In this document: positions 54,191 through 64,000 of the stretch, piece by piece
Layout of the letters: each line of letters opens with the position of its first letter
Numbering within the stretch: position 1 is the first letter of the stretch
Assembly (NCBI RefSeq): GCF_000346485.2
Contig: NZ_KQ976354.1
Location: 7,612,283-7,676,282, forward strand
Source of the DNA: Scytonema hofmannii PCC 7110
GTDB lineage: Bacteria > Cyanobacteriota > Cyanobacteriia > Cyanobacteriales > Nostocaceae
Direction: 5' to 3'
DNA length: 64,000 bases
The notes under the pieces: model-generated
Databases searched by the model: none
What the model saw: only the letters and a program-made list of their open reading frames with translations
Told to the model about the DNA's origin: nothing
Translations under genes and position numbers: made by a program

Positions 54191-55918
54191 TCAACCCAAC
54201 CTACCAAAACTGTAAATCTTCTGAGTTCCCAAATTCTCGCAACAAATTGAGGAAGGCAATGTACCAATAGGAAATGATTGCCGATCCAATTGCACTTGCA
54301 AATTACTCATGGGGTCAACACCAGGAGAAATCAGAAATTCTAGCTTTTGGATGTAGGGCAAATTTACCAAGTTGTCTAAAATTTGAGAAATTGCTTGTGC
54401 GTAAGGATGTCCTTTCTGCTTGTACCAATCGCTGGTTGCAATGTTGGCTTGGTCAAAACCTAAATGTACTATTAGGGATGGTTCGTCAAACAGCGCCAAG
54501 GCTAGAGGACGTGCTTCTTCTTGTAGCAATAGATCGCAACTTTTTGCGAGATGCCGCAATTTTTCTAAGCGTTCGTAACGTTCCGTCACAGCTTTTGGAT
54601 CGTCTTGCCAGTGAATAGCTACTGTTACTAAATAAGTTTGTAACAGCATATGACCCAGCTTTTTCGCTTTTGTTGTTAGATAGTAGGAATTGTAGTCGGT
54701 TGCTTCAATTAACAGAGGTACGCGATCGACAACTTCTAAACCATAGCCTTTTAACCCGGCAATTTTACGGGGATTGTTAGTAATCAAGCGAATCTTATGC
54801 ACGCCTAAGTCCATAAGCATTTGCGCTCCCATCCCGTAGTCTCGCAAATCGGCGGCGAATCCCAACCTTTGATTTGCTTCTACGGTATCGAGTCCCATGT
54901 CCTGTAAGGAGTAGGCTTTTAACTTGTTAACCAATCCTATTCCCCGACCTTCTTGTCGCAGGTAAACGACAACGCCTTGACCCGCATTTTCCAGCATTTT
55001 CAGGGCTGCTTGCAATTGCATCCGACAGTCACAGCGTAAGGAACCCAACGCGTCTCCAGTGAGACATTCTGAGTGCATCCGTACCATCACTGGATGGTCA
55101 TCAAATTCCGCAGGATTACCCTTGACAATGGCGACGTGTTCTGTATTGTCTAAAGTATGTCGGTAGGCGTAAATTTTGAAGTGACCGAATTGGGTTGGTA
55201 AATCGGCGACGGTTTCCCGCTTGATTAAGCGATCGTGCTCGAGGCGGTAACTGATTAAATCAGCAATACTAATGATTTTTAGATGGTGGTGGGTGGCGTA
55301 GTTAAATAACTCAGTTAACCGTGCCATGGAACCGTCGGGGTTTTGAATTTCACAAATAACCCCTGCGGGATATAATCCAGCTAATCGGGATAAGTCAACG
55401 GCTGCTTCCGTGTGACCTGCCCGTTTGAGCACGCCTCCAACTCTTGCGCGAATGGGGAAAATATGACCGGGACGGCGCAAAGAAGAGGGTTTTGTGGCTG
55501 GGTTGATAGCCACTTGGATGGTACGAGCACGGTCTTCTGCTGAAATACCAGTGGAAACACCCAACTCCGGTCCGGCATCAATACTGACGGTGAAAGCAGT
55601 TTGGTTGGTGTCTGTAATATTTGTCACCATCAATGGTAGGTCGAGTTCGTCTAAGCGATCGCCCATCATTGCCAAACAAATGAGACCCCGTGCTTCCACT
55701 GCCATAAAATTAACGATGTCCGGGGTGGCAAATTGAGCAGCGCAAATCAAGTCGCCCTCATTTTCTCTGTTCTCGTCATCTACGACGACGATTGGGCGAC
55801 CTGCTTTTAAATCTGCCAGGGCGGTATCAATTGAATCAAATTTGAAACTTTGAGTTGAAGAGGTGATATGCTGCGACACAGGCGATCCCCAGCTAGCAAA
55901 CGTAAATTTTTTTAACAA
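54191..55918 (-). CDS. ribBA: Bifunctional riboflavin biosynthesis protein RibBA
   Basis: The 575-aa enzyme joins 3,4-dihydroxy-2-butanone 4-phosphate synthase (VVVDDENRENEGDL; HTEAAVDLSRLAG) and GTP cyclohydrolase II (SECLTGDALGSLRCDC zinc cysteines; LRQEGRGIGL; ATD-like end GLEVVDRVPL). These are the two entry reactions of riboflavin synthesis. About 150 further residues follow, as in cyanobacterial RibBA. The last residues (FGRLG) and the stop codon lie in the inverted end of the 64-bp repeat family, so the C-terminus has been altered by a few residues. No FMN riboswitch is evident upstream. Confidence 0.93.
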   Translation of the reverse strand: MLKKFTFASWGSPVSQHITSSTQSFKFDSIDTALADLKAGRPIVVVDDENRENEGDLICAAQFATPDIVNFMAVEARGLICLAMMGDRLDELDLPLMVTNITDTNQTAFTVSIDAGPELGVSTGISAEDRARTIQVAINPATKPSSLRRPGHIFPIRARVGGVLKRAGHTEAAVDLSRLAGLYPAGVICEIQNPDGSMARLTELFNYATHHHLKIISIADLISYRLEHDRLIKRETVADLPTQFGHFKIYAYRHTLDNTEHVAIVKGNPAEFDDHPVMVRMHSECLTGDALGSLRCDCRMQLQAALKMLENAGQGVVVYLRQEGRGIGLVNKLKAYSLQDMGLDTVEANQRLGFAADLRDYGMGAQMLMDLGVHKIRLITNNPRKIAGLKGYGLEVVDRVPLLIEATDYNSYYLTTKAKKLGHMLLQTYLVTVAIHWQDDPKAVTERYERLEKLRHLAKSCDLLLQEEARPLALALFDEPSLIVHLGFDQANIATSDWYKQKGHPYAQAISQILDNLVNLPYIQKLEFLISPGVDPMSNLQVQLDRQSFPIGTLPSSICCENLGTQKIYSFGRLG

Positions 55919-56280
55919 ATGCTTGTTTTTGATTGTAGCTCTTTTAGATTACTTCGGAAGTCCTGCGAGTAAGATTAGTTAACATATTCAAGACTGCCCT
56001 AAAATTGGTTCTTGATGGTGCTTCATTGCAGCAACACGCAGAGGACAACCATACAGCAGTTTTCAAATAAATAAACCACACTATGCTCTTGTGGTACGGG
56101 CGTCTTCGCCCGTGCATTAGAGAGGGCGGGCGAGGACGTCTACCCCACAGTCAGATAGTCTATTAACCTGAAAATTGCTGTAACCCTTTAGCAGTTAGCT
56201 ATCGGCAGTCAACCCAAGCTAATAGCTGATAGTTGGATGGCAAAGCAAATTAACTAAGAGCAGATAAGGATTTAACCTCT
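55919..56280. mobile_element. Intergenic region with a MITE-like element (TIRs at 56053 and 56181)
   Basis: Between divergent ribBA and argC, near-perfect 13-bp inverted ends (ACAGCAGTTTTCA at 56053-56065; TGAAAATTGCTGT at 56169-56181) enclose a GGGCGTCTTCGCCCG palindrome. A second short inverted pair (GCAGTTAGCTATCGG / AGCTAATAGCTGATAG) follows. Promoters of both genes should be in the outer parts. No gene is seen. Confidence 0.65.
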
Positions 56281-57339
56281 ATGGGCAATTTTGGGCGCGT
56301 TCCGGTTGGAGTTGTTGGCGCGTCAGACTACGGCGGAGTGCAGTTAGTGCGGCTCTTAATGGATCATCCAGAAGTCGAACTAGTTTATTTAGGCAATGAG
56401 AGCAGTATAGGAAAACCATTTGCAGATCTTTATCCTCAATTGGCTCACGCTGTTAACCAAAAAATCGAGGCTGTCGATCCAGAAGTTATTGCTCAGCGAT
56501 GTGAAGTAGTATTTCTCTGTCTACCAAACGGTCAGGCTTGCGAAATTGCACCGCAACTTTTAGAGAAAGGGTGTAAGGTTCTCGATTTAAGTGCAGATTA
56601 TCGATTTAGTCATTTACCAACTTACACAGCTTGGTATAGTAAGGAGCGAACAGATCGTTCAACGGCTGCTGTTGCTGTATACGGCTTACCAGAACTTTAT
56701 CGCGATCGCCTGACTGAAGCACAGCTAGTTGGTTGTCCCGGTTGCTATCCCACAGCCAGTTTACTCGCACTTTCTCCACTCCTCAAGCAAGGGTTAATCG
56801 TCCCAGAAACCGCTATTATTGACGCCAAGTCAGGTACATCTGGTGGCGGTCGTCAAGCAAAAATCAATATGTTGTTGGCAGAAGCAGACAACTCTCTAGC
56901 CGCCTATAGTGTTTCCCGTCACCATCACACCCCAGAAATCGAGCAAATTTGCAGCGATTTAGCAGGACATGAGGTCACGATTCAATTTACACCACACTTA
57001 ATTCCCATGGTACGGGGCATCTTAGCAACAGTTTATGCTACACTCCGCGATCCCGGTTTGGTGCGAGATGATTTAATTACAATTTATAGAGCTTTCTACC
57101 GTAACTCCCCGTGGGTAAAAATTTGCGATCCGGGCATTTATCCCCAAACTAAGTGGGCTTACGGTAGTAATCTTTGTTATATTGGTATAGAAGCTGACCC
57201 ACGAACGGGTCGCGCTATTGTCATGTCAGTTATTGATAACTTAATCAAAGGGCAAGCGGGTCAAGCCATTCAGTGTCTTAATATCATGATGGACTGGGAT
57301 GAGACACTAGGGTTACCGAAGTTAGGGTTTTATCCTTGA
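56281..57339 (+). CDS. argC: N-acetyl-gamma-glutamyl-phosphate reductase
   Basis: The 352-aa enzyme reduces N-acetylglutamyl phosphate with NADPH in arginine synthesis. The nucleotide-binding start [20 protein letters not shown] and the catalytic cysteine motif [10 protein letters not shown] (about residue 155) are intact, with SGTSGGGR and the histidine region [11 protein letters not shown]. Length is normal for the long-form family. It converges on eno, the two separated by inverted STRR repeats. Confidence 0.95.
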   Translation: MGNFGRVPVGVVGASDYGGVQLVRLLMDHPEVELVYLGNESSIGKPFADLYPQLAHAVNQKIEAVDPEVIAQRCEVVFLCLPNGQACEIAPQLLEKGCKVLDLSADYRFSHLPTYTAWYSKERTDRSTAAVAVYGLPELYRDRLTEAQLVGCPGCYPTASLLALSPLLKQGLIVPETAIIDAKSGTSGGGRQAKINMLLAEADNSLAAYSVSRHHHTPEIEQICSDLAGHEVTIQFTPHLIPMVRGILATVYATLRDPGLVRDDLITIYRAFYRNSPWVKICDPGIYPQTKWAYGSNLCYIGIEADPRTGRAIVMSVIDNLIKGQAGQAIQCLNIMMDWDETLGLPKLGFYP

Positions 57340-57408
57340 ATTTTGGATTTTAGATTTTGGATTTTAGATTGGTAATTAAGCTACAATCCAAAATCCAAAA
57401 TCTAAAAT

Positions 57409-57411
<3 letters not shown>
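57340..57411. repeat. Inverted STRR repeats between argC and eno
   Basis: Heptamers GATTTTG/GATTTTA on one side and CAAAATC/TAAAATC on the other form an extended AT-rich inverted repeat between the convergent genes. It could act as a bidirectional terminator. The eno stop codon (TAG) is supplied by the repeat. Confidence 0.8.
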
Positions 57412-58971
<1,560 letters not shown>

Positions 58972-59598
58972 ATGACTCAACAGAAAACAAATCCTTATCT
59001 TTCTTTGATTGAGATTCCGGCTGGATATCTCAACATTATGGGCTACGTAGATGAATCAGAGGTTAATGGTCCCGGATGTCGTGCTGTTATTTGGGTGCAG
59101 GGTTGTTCGCGGGAGTGTCCGGGTTGTTTTAATCTTGAATCTTGGTCGTTTGAAATTAATCAACTGGTATCGGTTGATAGCTTAGCTGAAAAAATTCTCA
59201 GCAAGCCCCGCAATCAAGGGGTGACATTTTCTGGAGGGGAACCTTTTTGGCAAGCTCCTGCACTGGCTTCTCTTGCTCGTAAAGTGAAAGCAGCTGGGCT
59301 GAATGTTATGTCTTTTTCTGGTTTTACTTTAGAACAATTGCGATCGCCCTCCGGACCAGCTGGTGCTCAAGATTTATTGGAACAGTTAGATATTCTGATT
59401 GATGGTGCTTACGTTGAGTCACTAGCAATCAATTCACCACTTTCCCCTGTTTCTTCTAGCAATCAACGAATTCATGTGCTGAACCCAGCTTTTCAAGACC
59501 AAATCACTTGGGCTAGCGACCAAATAGAAGTTCATATTTTCAAGGATGGTCGCCGTTTGATTACGGGTTATCGCGGAGGGTTGGTCAGTGACCAGTGA
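58972..59598 (+). CDS. NrdG-like radical SAM activating enzyme (4Fe-4S)
   Basis: Starting at MTQQKTNPYLSLIEIPAGY, the 208-aa protein has the cluster motif GCSRECPGCFN (CxxxCxxC), GGEPFWQAP for SAM binding, and DILIDGAYVES. This is the pattern of small activating enzymes such as anaerobic ribonucleotide reductase activase. No partner glycyl-radical enzyme is in the window. An open frame extends 23 codons upstream through STRR repeats and is unlikely to be used. The last four residues and the stop come from GACCAGT heptamers. Confidence 0.82.
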   Translation: MTQQKTNPYLSLIEIPAGYLNIMGYVDESEVNGPGCRAVIWVQGCSRECPGCFNLESWSFEINQLVSVDSLAEKILSKPRNQGVTFSGGEPFWQAPALASLARKVKAAGLNVMSFSGFTLEQLRSPSGPAGAQDLLEQLDILIDGAYVESLAINSPLSPVSSSNQRIHVLNPAFQDQITWASDQIEVHIFKDGRRLITGYRGGLVSDQ

Positions 59599-59680
59599 CC
59601 AGTGACCAGTGACCAGTGACCACTAACAACTAACAACTAACCACTTACAATAAATGCGGAAGCATCAAAGGGGAAAAATT

Positions 59681-60112
59681 ATGCGACTGCTGCATACAAT
59701 GCTACGGGTAGGCAATCTTGAAGAATCTCTAAAGTTTTACTGTGAAGTTCTGGGAATGAAACTATTGCGGCGAAAGGATTATCCAGGGGGAGAGTTTACT
59801 CTGGCTTTTGTTGGCTATGGTGACGAAAGTGACCATACAGTTTTGGAATTGACTTACAACTGGGGCGTAGACAAGTACGATTTGGGTAGTGCATACGGTC
59901 ACATCGCTCTTGGAGTTGATGATATCTACGCAACTTGTGAGGAAATTAGAAAACATGGTGCTAAAGTGGTGCGGGAACCAGGTCCAATGAAGCATGGTTC
60001 TACGGTTATCGCATTTGTGGAAGATCCAGATGGATATAAGGTAGAACTGATTCAACTGGGTACTCAAGGGTCTGCTGCTAAACAAGAAACTGCACAGCAA
60101 GTGACTGCCTAG
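59681..60112 (+). CDS. gloA: Lactoylglutathione lyase (glyoxalase I)
   Basis: Starting at [20 protein letters not shown], preceded by AAGGGG, the 143-aa enzyme converts the methylglyoxal-glutathione adduct to lactoylglutathione. The metal ligands are visible: H5 in LLHTMLRV, E in [10 protein letters not shown] in [10 protein letters not shown] and E near the end in GYKVELIQ. This pattern is typical of the nickel-type bacterial enzyme. An in-frame start at 59654 is less likely. Confidence 0.93.
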   Translation: MRLLHTMLRVGNLEESLKFYCEVLGMKLLRRKDYPGGEFTLAFVGYGDESDHTVLELTYNWGVDKYDLGSAYGHIALGVDDIYATCEEIRKHGAKVVREPGPMKHGSTVIAFVEDPDGYKVELIQLGTQGSAAKQETAQQVTA

Positions 60113-60136
60113 TAATCTTAAATTAAAAACATAAGT

Positions 60137-61789
60137 GTGATGGAGTTGAGCGTTAAGCAATGCAAGTGGCGGAGAATTCGTTCTCAAAAATTGTTGGCGG
60201 GAAGTTCTATTGGTTGTATTATTTTTAGCCACCTGTGCTTTCCTTCAACAGCGAGTTCTTTGCCTTCTCTACAGCGCCAAGAGGCTGCTTTTTCAACGGC
60301 GATGGATGTGGCGACGGATGAGGAAACAGATGTAACGGATGAATTATCTGAAGATTTTACGGATGATTCAGCATTATCTGACACTGTGACTCAAGAGTTT
60401 GCTCCACCAACTTCGGTTTCGGAATTGTCTGATGTTCAACCGACTGACTGGGCTTATCAGGCTTTGCGATCGCTCATGGAACGCTACGGCATTCTCTCTG
60501 GGTATTCTGATGGTAAGTTTCGCGGTAACCGCCCTCTGTCTCGTTATGAATTTGCGGCTGCTTTGGCGGCTACTTTGGATAAAGTGGATAGCTTAGTTGC
60601 CAATGCTATTGGCGATCGCTATATTCAAGAGGATTTGGTGACCTTAAGGCGATTGCAAAAAGATTATCGTTCTGCCTTGGATCAATTGCAGCAAAGAATT
60701 GCGTCTACTGAAGATCGAGTGACTCAACTTGAGGCGAATGAATTTTCTACCACCACCAAACTCCAAGGACAGGTGATTTTTGCCTACACTGAGGGGAGCA
60801 ATTCTGGAACTAGCATAATTGCTCGCGAACGGTTAAATTTCTTAACAAGTTTTAACGGTCAAGATTTACTCCTGACTCAGTTGGAAGCAAGTAATAACGG
60901 GCTTGATACGATTGGACAGGCGCAAGAGAAAAACGTCAACTTGCTAGGAACACGTGGTTTTATTGCCAATGGAGGTGGGTTGGATTACATAGGATCTGAT
61001 ACCAGTCTCAGTCTCAGGCGCTTGTATTACACGTTTCGTCCAGTTTCCGATTTAGCAGTGACTGTTGGGACAAAAATCTCGCCACGGGATTTTATTGACC
61101 GTAACACTTATGCTAACAACGAAGCTGTTGATTTTAGTTCTAGTTTTTTTCTGAATAACCCTCTCATTGTCCAAAACCAAATCGACCGAAATGGTGGCGC
61201 AGGAGCTGTTGTTGCATGGAACCCAGGTAGCGGACCTTTTACTTTACGTTCTCTCTATGTTGCTGCTGATGCAAATAATCCCAACTCAAGCACGGATGGT
61301 GGTTTTTTTGGGGATAGATACCAAACGAGCGTGGAAGTGGAATACGTTGCCCGCGATCGCTTTGCATTCAGACTACAATATACTAATGCTGCAATTAATA
61401 ACACTGACATTAATGCCTTTGGTGTTAATGCCGAGTATGCGCTGAACCGTTATATAGGGATATTTACGCGCCTGGGATTTGGGAATTATCAGGGATTTAA
61501 CACCGCTATCAACCAGGACTTAGATTTACATTCCTTCAGTTGGGCAGTGGGATTTGGTCTTCGTAACCTCTTCATTCCAGGAACGACGGCGGGTTTCGCT
61601 GTTGGTCAACCTTTCGTCACCAACAAATTGGGAAATGCAAATCAAGTTAACTTTGAAACATTTTATAATTTAGAACTAAACGATAATCTCAGTATTACCC
61701 CTATATTGTCGGTAGTCACCAATGCTGATAACAGTACTTCCAACAGTACTATTTGGCAAGGAACTCTCAGAACGGTGATTGTGTTTTAG
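60137..61789 (+). CDS. Iron-uptake-type SLH/OprB porin
   Basis: The 550-aa protein has a signal-like N-terminus (LLAGSSIGCIIFSHLCFPSTASS), an S-layer homology domain (DWAYQALRSLMERYGILSG; GKFRGNRPLSRYEFAAALA) and a coiled coil (LDQLQQRIASTEDRVTQLEA). A ~350-residue beta-barrel of the OprB-like type follows, ending in aromatic/valine strands (LRTVIVF). These are abundant cyanobacterial outer-membrane channels anchored to peptidoglycan through SLH, several being linked to inorganic ion or iron uptake. The gene is 24 bp after gloA. Confidence 0.9.
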   Translation: MMELSVKQCKWRRIRSQKLLAGSSIGCIIFSHLCFPSTASSLPSLQRQEAAFSTAMDVATDEETDVTDELSEDFTDDSALSDTVTQEFAPPTSVSELSDVQPTDWAYQALRSLMERYGILSGYSDGKFRGNRPLSRYEFAAALAATLDKVDSLVANAIGDRYIQEDLVTLRRLQKDYRSALDQLQQRIASTEDRVTQLEANEFSTTTKLQGQVIFAYTEGSNSGTSIIARERLNFLTSFNGQDLLLTQLEASNNGLDTIGQAQEKNVNLLGTRGFIANGGGLDYIGSDTSLSLRRLYYTFRPVSDLAVTVGTKISPRDFIDRNTYANNEAVDFSSSFFLNNPLIVQNQIDRNGGAGAVVAWNPGSGPFTLRSLYVAADANNPNSSTDGGFFGDRYQTSVEVEYVARDRFAFRLQYTNAAINNTDINAFGVNAEYALNRYIGIFTRLGFGNYQGFNTAINQDLDLHSFSWAVGFGLRNLFIPGTTAGFAVGQPFVTNKLGNANQVNFETFYNLELNDNLSITPILSVVTNADNSTSNSTIWQGTLRTVIVF

Positions 61790-62318
61790 TGGTTAGTGGT
61801 TAGTTGTTAGTTGTTAGTTGTGTAGGACAGGCGTCTCGCCTGTCCGTAATGAGTGGTTGGTAGGGGCGCAACGCCTTGCGCCCCTACAGCGTAGGGAGAG
61901 CTAAAGCTAACCACTAACCAGTCCATAGATACAAGAAAAAATACTCTAATAATGCTTGTATATTAATCTAGAGTTGCACCATAAAAAGATGGATGCAACA
62001 TACAACTCAACTTTATTCTTTCATGCTCACTACCCAGTCTCGTTCCCAGGCTCGGCGTGGGAATACCTACCGCGAGGCTCTGCCTCCAGTAAAGTATAAA
62101 ATATTAAGGCAGTCCTGACGAAAAAAATTTTCGCCACCAATCATGAACATCCCTTTTTCCCCACTCCCTACTCCCTACTCCCCACTCCCTTTTTCAAGCT
62201 AGCAGCCCAGGAACGAGATGGGAGAAATCCCTTTTCCCTAACCCCTAGCCCCTAACCTCTATACTTAGTTTAAAAACCCCAATCTAAAATCTAAAATCTA
62301 AAATCCAAAATCGTAAAG
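61790..62318. repeat. Repeat-filled intergenic region before clpB
   Basis: From left to right: GTTAGTT-type short repeats, a GGCGTCTCGCCTGTCC palindrome, the TAGGGGCGCAA...TTGCGCCCCTA palindrome (about 61861-61886), an element with CGTTCCCAGGCTCGGCGTGG, ACTCCCTACTCCC-type repeats (about 62160-62192) and a CTAAAATCTAAAATC STRR run just before clpB. No gene is seen. Confidence 0.75.
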
Positions 62319-64000
62319 ATGCAGCCTACAGATCCGAATAAATTTACTGATAAAGCTTGGGAAGCAATTGTCAAATCGCAAGATATTGTCCGCGCCTATC
62401 AACAACAACAACTTGATGTTGAACACCTAGTGCTTGCTCTATTGGAAGAACCAACGGGGCTAGCAACACGTATTTTTAGTCGGTGTGAAATTGATCCTTC
62501 GCGCTTGCAACAACAACTCGAAGCTTTTACCCAGCGTCAGGCAAAAGTGGGGAAAAATGACCAGCTTTACTTGGGTCGTAGTTTAGACCTGATGTTGGAT
62601 AAGGCTGAGGAAGCTAGGGCGAGGATGAAGGATGGCTTTATATCGATTGAACACTTACTCTTGGCTTTTACCGAGGACGATCGCATTGGGCGGCGGGTGC
62701 TGAAGAGTTTTAATGTAGATGCTGTTAAGCTAGAGGCTACGATTAGATCGGTGCGCGGCAGTCAAAAGGTGACTGACCAAAATCCGGAGTCTCGTTATGA
62801 AGCTTTACAAAAGTTTGGCAGAGACTTGACAGAACAGGCAAAGGCTGGTAAGTTAGACCCGGTTATTGGACGTGATGACGAGATTCGTCGTGTCGTACAA
62901 GTTTTGTCGCGCCGGAGCAAGAATAATCCGGTATTGATTGGGGAACCTGGGGTAGGTAAGACTGCGATCGCAGAAGCGTTGGCGCAGAGGATTGTGAATG
63001 GTGATGTTCCGGAATCTTTGAAAAACCGTCAGTTGATGGCTCTGGATATTGGAAGTTTGATAGCTGGGGCGAAGTATCGAGGTGAATTTGAAGACCGTTT
63101 GAAATCGGTGCTTCGAGAAGTCACAGAATCCAACGGGCAAATTGTTCTGTTTATTGATGAACTGCACACTGTTGTGGGTACGGGTTCCAATCAACAGGGG
63201 TCTATGGATGCAGGGAATTTACTCAAACCAATGCTCGCACGGGGAGAACTGCGCTGTATTGGGGCGACAACTTTAGATGAGTACCGGAAATTTATTGAAA
63301 AAGATGCGGCTTTGGAACGGCGCTTTCAACAAGTTTTTGTGGATCAGCCGAGTGTGGAGGATACTATTTCCATTCTGCGGGGATTGAAAGAGCGTTATGA
63401 AGTTCATCATAATGTGAAAATTTCTGACTCAGCACTGGTAGCTGCAGCAACACTGTCAGCAAGGTATATTTCTGACCGATTTTTACCAGACAAGGCGATT
63501 GATTTGGTGGATGAAGCAGCAGCACAGTTGAAAATGGAGATTACTTCCAAGCCAACAGAATTGGAAATCATTGACCGACGGTTGATGCAGTTGGAGATGG
63601 AGAAATTGTCTCTGGCTGGGGAAGAAAAGGCGACAGTTCAAACGAAAGAGCGTTTTGAGCGAATTGAGCAAGAAATTACCAATTTGACGGAAAAACAGCA
63701 AAATTTAAACAATCAATGGCAGGGTGAAAAGCAACTGTTGGAAGCCATTAGCGCTTTGAAGCAAGAAGAAGAAAAGCTACGAGTGCAAATTGAACAAGCA
63801 GAACGTGCGTATGATTTGAATAAAGCGGCACAGTTGAAGTATGGTAAGTTGGAAGGAGTGCAGCGCGATCGCGAAACTAAAGAAACGCAACTCTTAGAAA
63901 TTCAAAGTACGGGAGCGACTTTACTGCGAGAACAGGTAACAGAATCTGACATTGCGGAAATTGTTGCTAAATGGACGGGGATTCCGGTTAATAGTCTGTT
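62319..64000 (+). CDS. clpB: ClpB disaggregase, partial at right edge
   Basis: The frame opens [20 protein letters not shown] and stays open to the end of the window (560 codons), so the gene continues beyond it. The N-terminal repeat domain, NBD1 Walker A ([15 protein letters not shown]), Walker B ([12 protein letters not shown]) and the long middle-domain coiled coil (about residues 405-525) are visible; the second ATPase domain lies outside. The middle domain separates ClpB from ClpC. ClpB extracts aggregated proteins with DnaK. Several clpB paralogues exist in cyanobacteria, and which one this is cannot be decided here. Confidence 0.93.
   Translation, partial: MQPTDPNKFTDKAWEAIVKSQDIVRAYQQQQLDVEHLVLALLEEPTGLATRIFSRCEIDPSRLQQQLEAFTQRQAKVGKNDQLYLGRSLDLMLDKAEEARARMKDGFISIEHLLLAFTEDDRIGRRVLKSFNVDAVKLEATIRSVRGSQKVTDQNPESRYEALQKFGRDLTEQAKAGKLDPVIGRDDEIRRVVQVLSRRSKNNPVLIGEPGVGKTAIAEALAQRIVNGDVPESLKNRQLMALDIGSLIAGAKYRGEFEDRLKSVLREVTESNGQIVLFIDELHTVVGTGSNQQGSMDAGNLLKPMLARGELRCIGATTLDEYRKFIEKDAALERRFQQVFVDQPSVEDTISILRGLKERYEVHHNVKISDSALVAAATLSARYISDRFLPDKAIDLVDEAAAQLKMEITSKPTELEIIDRRLMQLEMEKLSLAGEEKATVQTKERFERIEQEITNLTEKQQNLNNQWQGEKQLLEAISALKQEEEKLRVQIEQAERAYDLNKAAQLKYGKLEGVQRDRETKETQLLEIQSTGATLLREQVTESDIAEIVAKWTGIPVNSL

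Noticed and set aside
53325-54267. Overlapping minus-strand 62-aa and 100-aa ORFs with near-identical sequences
   Set aside because: They arise from the 64-bp repeat; 64 is not a multiple of three, so each unit is read in rotating frames. No ribosome binding sites and no independent protein character.
55919-56280. FMN riboswitch upstream of ribBA
   Set aside because: I looked for the conserved RFN segments and could not find them.

Overview
The window is chromosomal DNA from a filamentous, very probably heterocyst-forming (Nostocales-type) cyanobacterium. The evidence is frequent HIP1 octamers (GCGATCGC), heptameric STRR-type repeats (for example the CCAAAAT and GACCAGT families) in many intergenic gaps, a cyanobacterial SLH/OprB porin, RibBA, two Uma2 nucleases, DUF433/DUF5615 and HepT-type toxin-antitoxin genes, and a type I-D CRISPR-Cas locus with a RHH-WYL regulator. 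I saw no rRNA or tRNA gene.

Region 1 (1-18.5 kb) is a defence island. A HepT-like/DUF433 pair comes first. Next is a complete type I-D CRISPR-Cas locus: divergent WYL regulator, cas3', a small HTH gene, cas10d, csc2, csc1, cas6, cas4, cas1 and cas2. It is followed by two CRISPR arrays (19 and 16 repeats) with related but distinct 37-bp repeats. The second array has its own leader and a cas2 3' remnant, so the cas2-leader-array end was once duplicated. A HigBA toxin-antitoxin pair and a DUF5615 remnant lie between the arrays. A truncated C5 methyltransferase and a PD-(D/E)XK nuclease follow.

The most interesting signal is between cas3' and the HTH/cas10d genes. Two degenerate repeats in reverse orientation frame a 33-nt pseudo-spacer. 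The first 16 nt of that pseudo-spacer match (14/16) both arms of a 21-bp inverted repeat about 60 bp away. Each arm is preceded by GTT, a reported type I-D PAM. An I-D effector bound at the two sites would cover the mini-array's own promoter and the -35 box of the HTH/cas10d promoter. This looks like a crRNA-guided self-regulatory circuit (CreA/CreR-like) embedded in a type I-D operon.

Region 2 (18.5-32 kb) holds a leucine-rich-repeat-variant protein, an unknown partner gene, a secreted triplicate-repeat protein, an XPB-type helicase with a Bax1/DUF790 nuclease, a membrane adenylate cyclase, a DUF981 membrane protein, 6-phosphofructokinase and several MITE-like elements.

Region 3 (32-45 kb) has a type I secretion cassette (parvulin, CNB/C39-like ABC exporter, HlyD adaptor). 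It converges on a four-gene operon on the minus strand: dynamin-like GTPase, 64-aa protein, 1137-aa Hsp70-like ATPase and a 379-aa unknown. This operon is reminiscent of SrfB/SrfC loci and may be an undescribed system.

Region 4 (45-54 kb) is mobile-element rich. It contains an IS1634-type insertion with target duplication, MITEs, a decayed group II intron, a methyltransferase with a newly noticed 32-aa gene upstream, a broken DUF433/DUF5615 pair, a RAYT transposase and a 12-copy 64-bp tandem repeat.

Region 5 (54-64 kb) is core metabolism: ribBA, argC, eno, an NrdG-like radical SAM protein, gloA, a porin and the start of clpB, which runs off the right edge.
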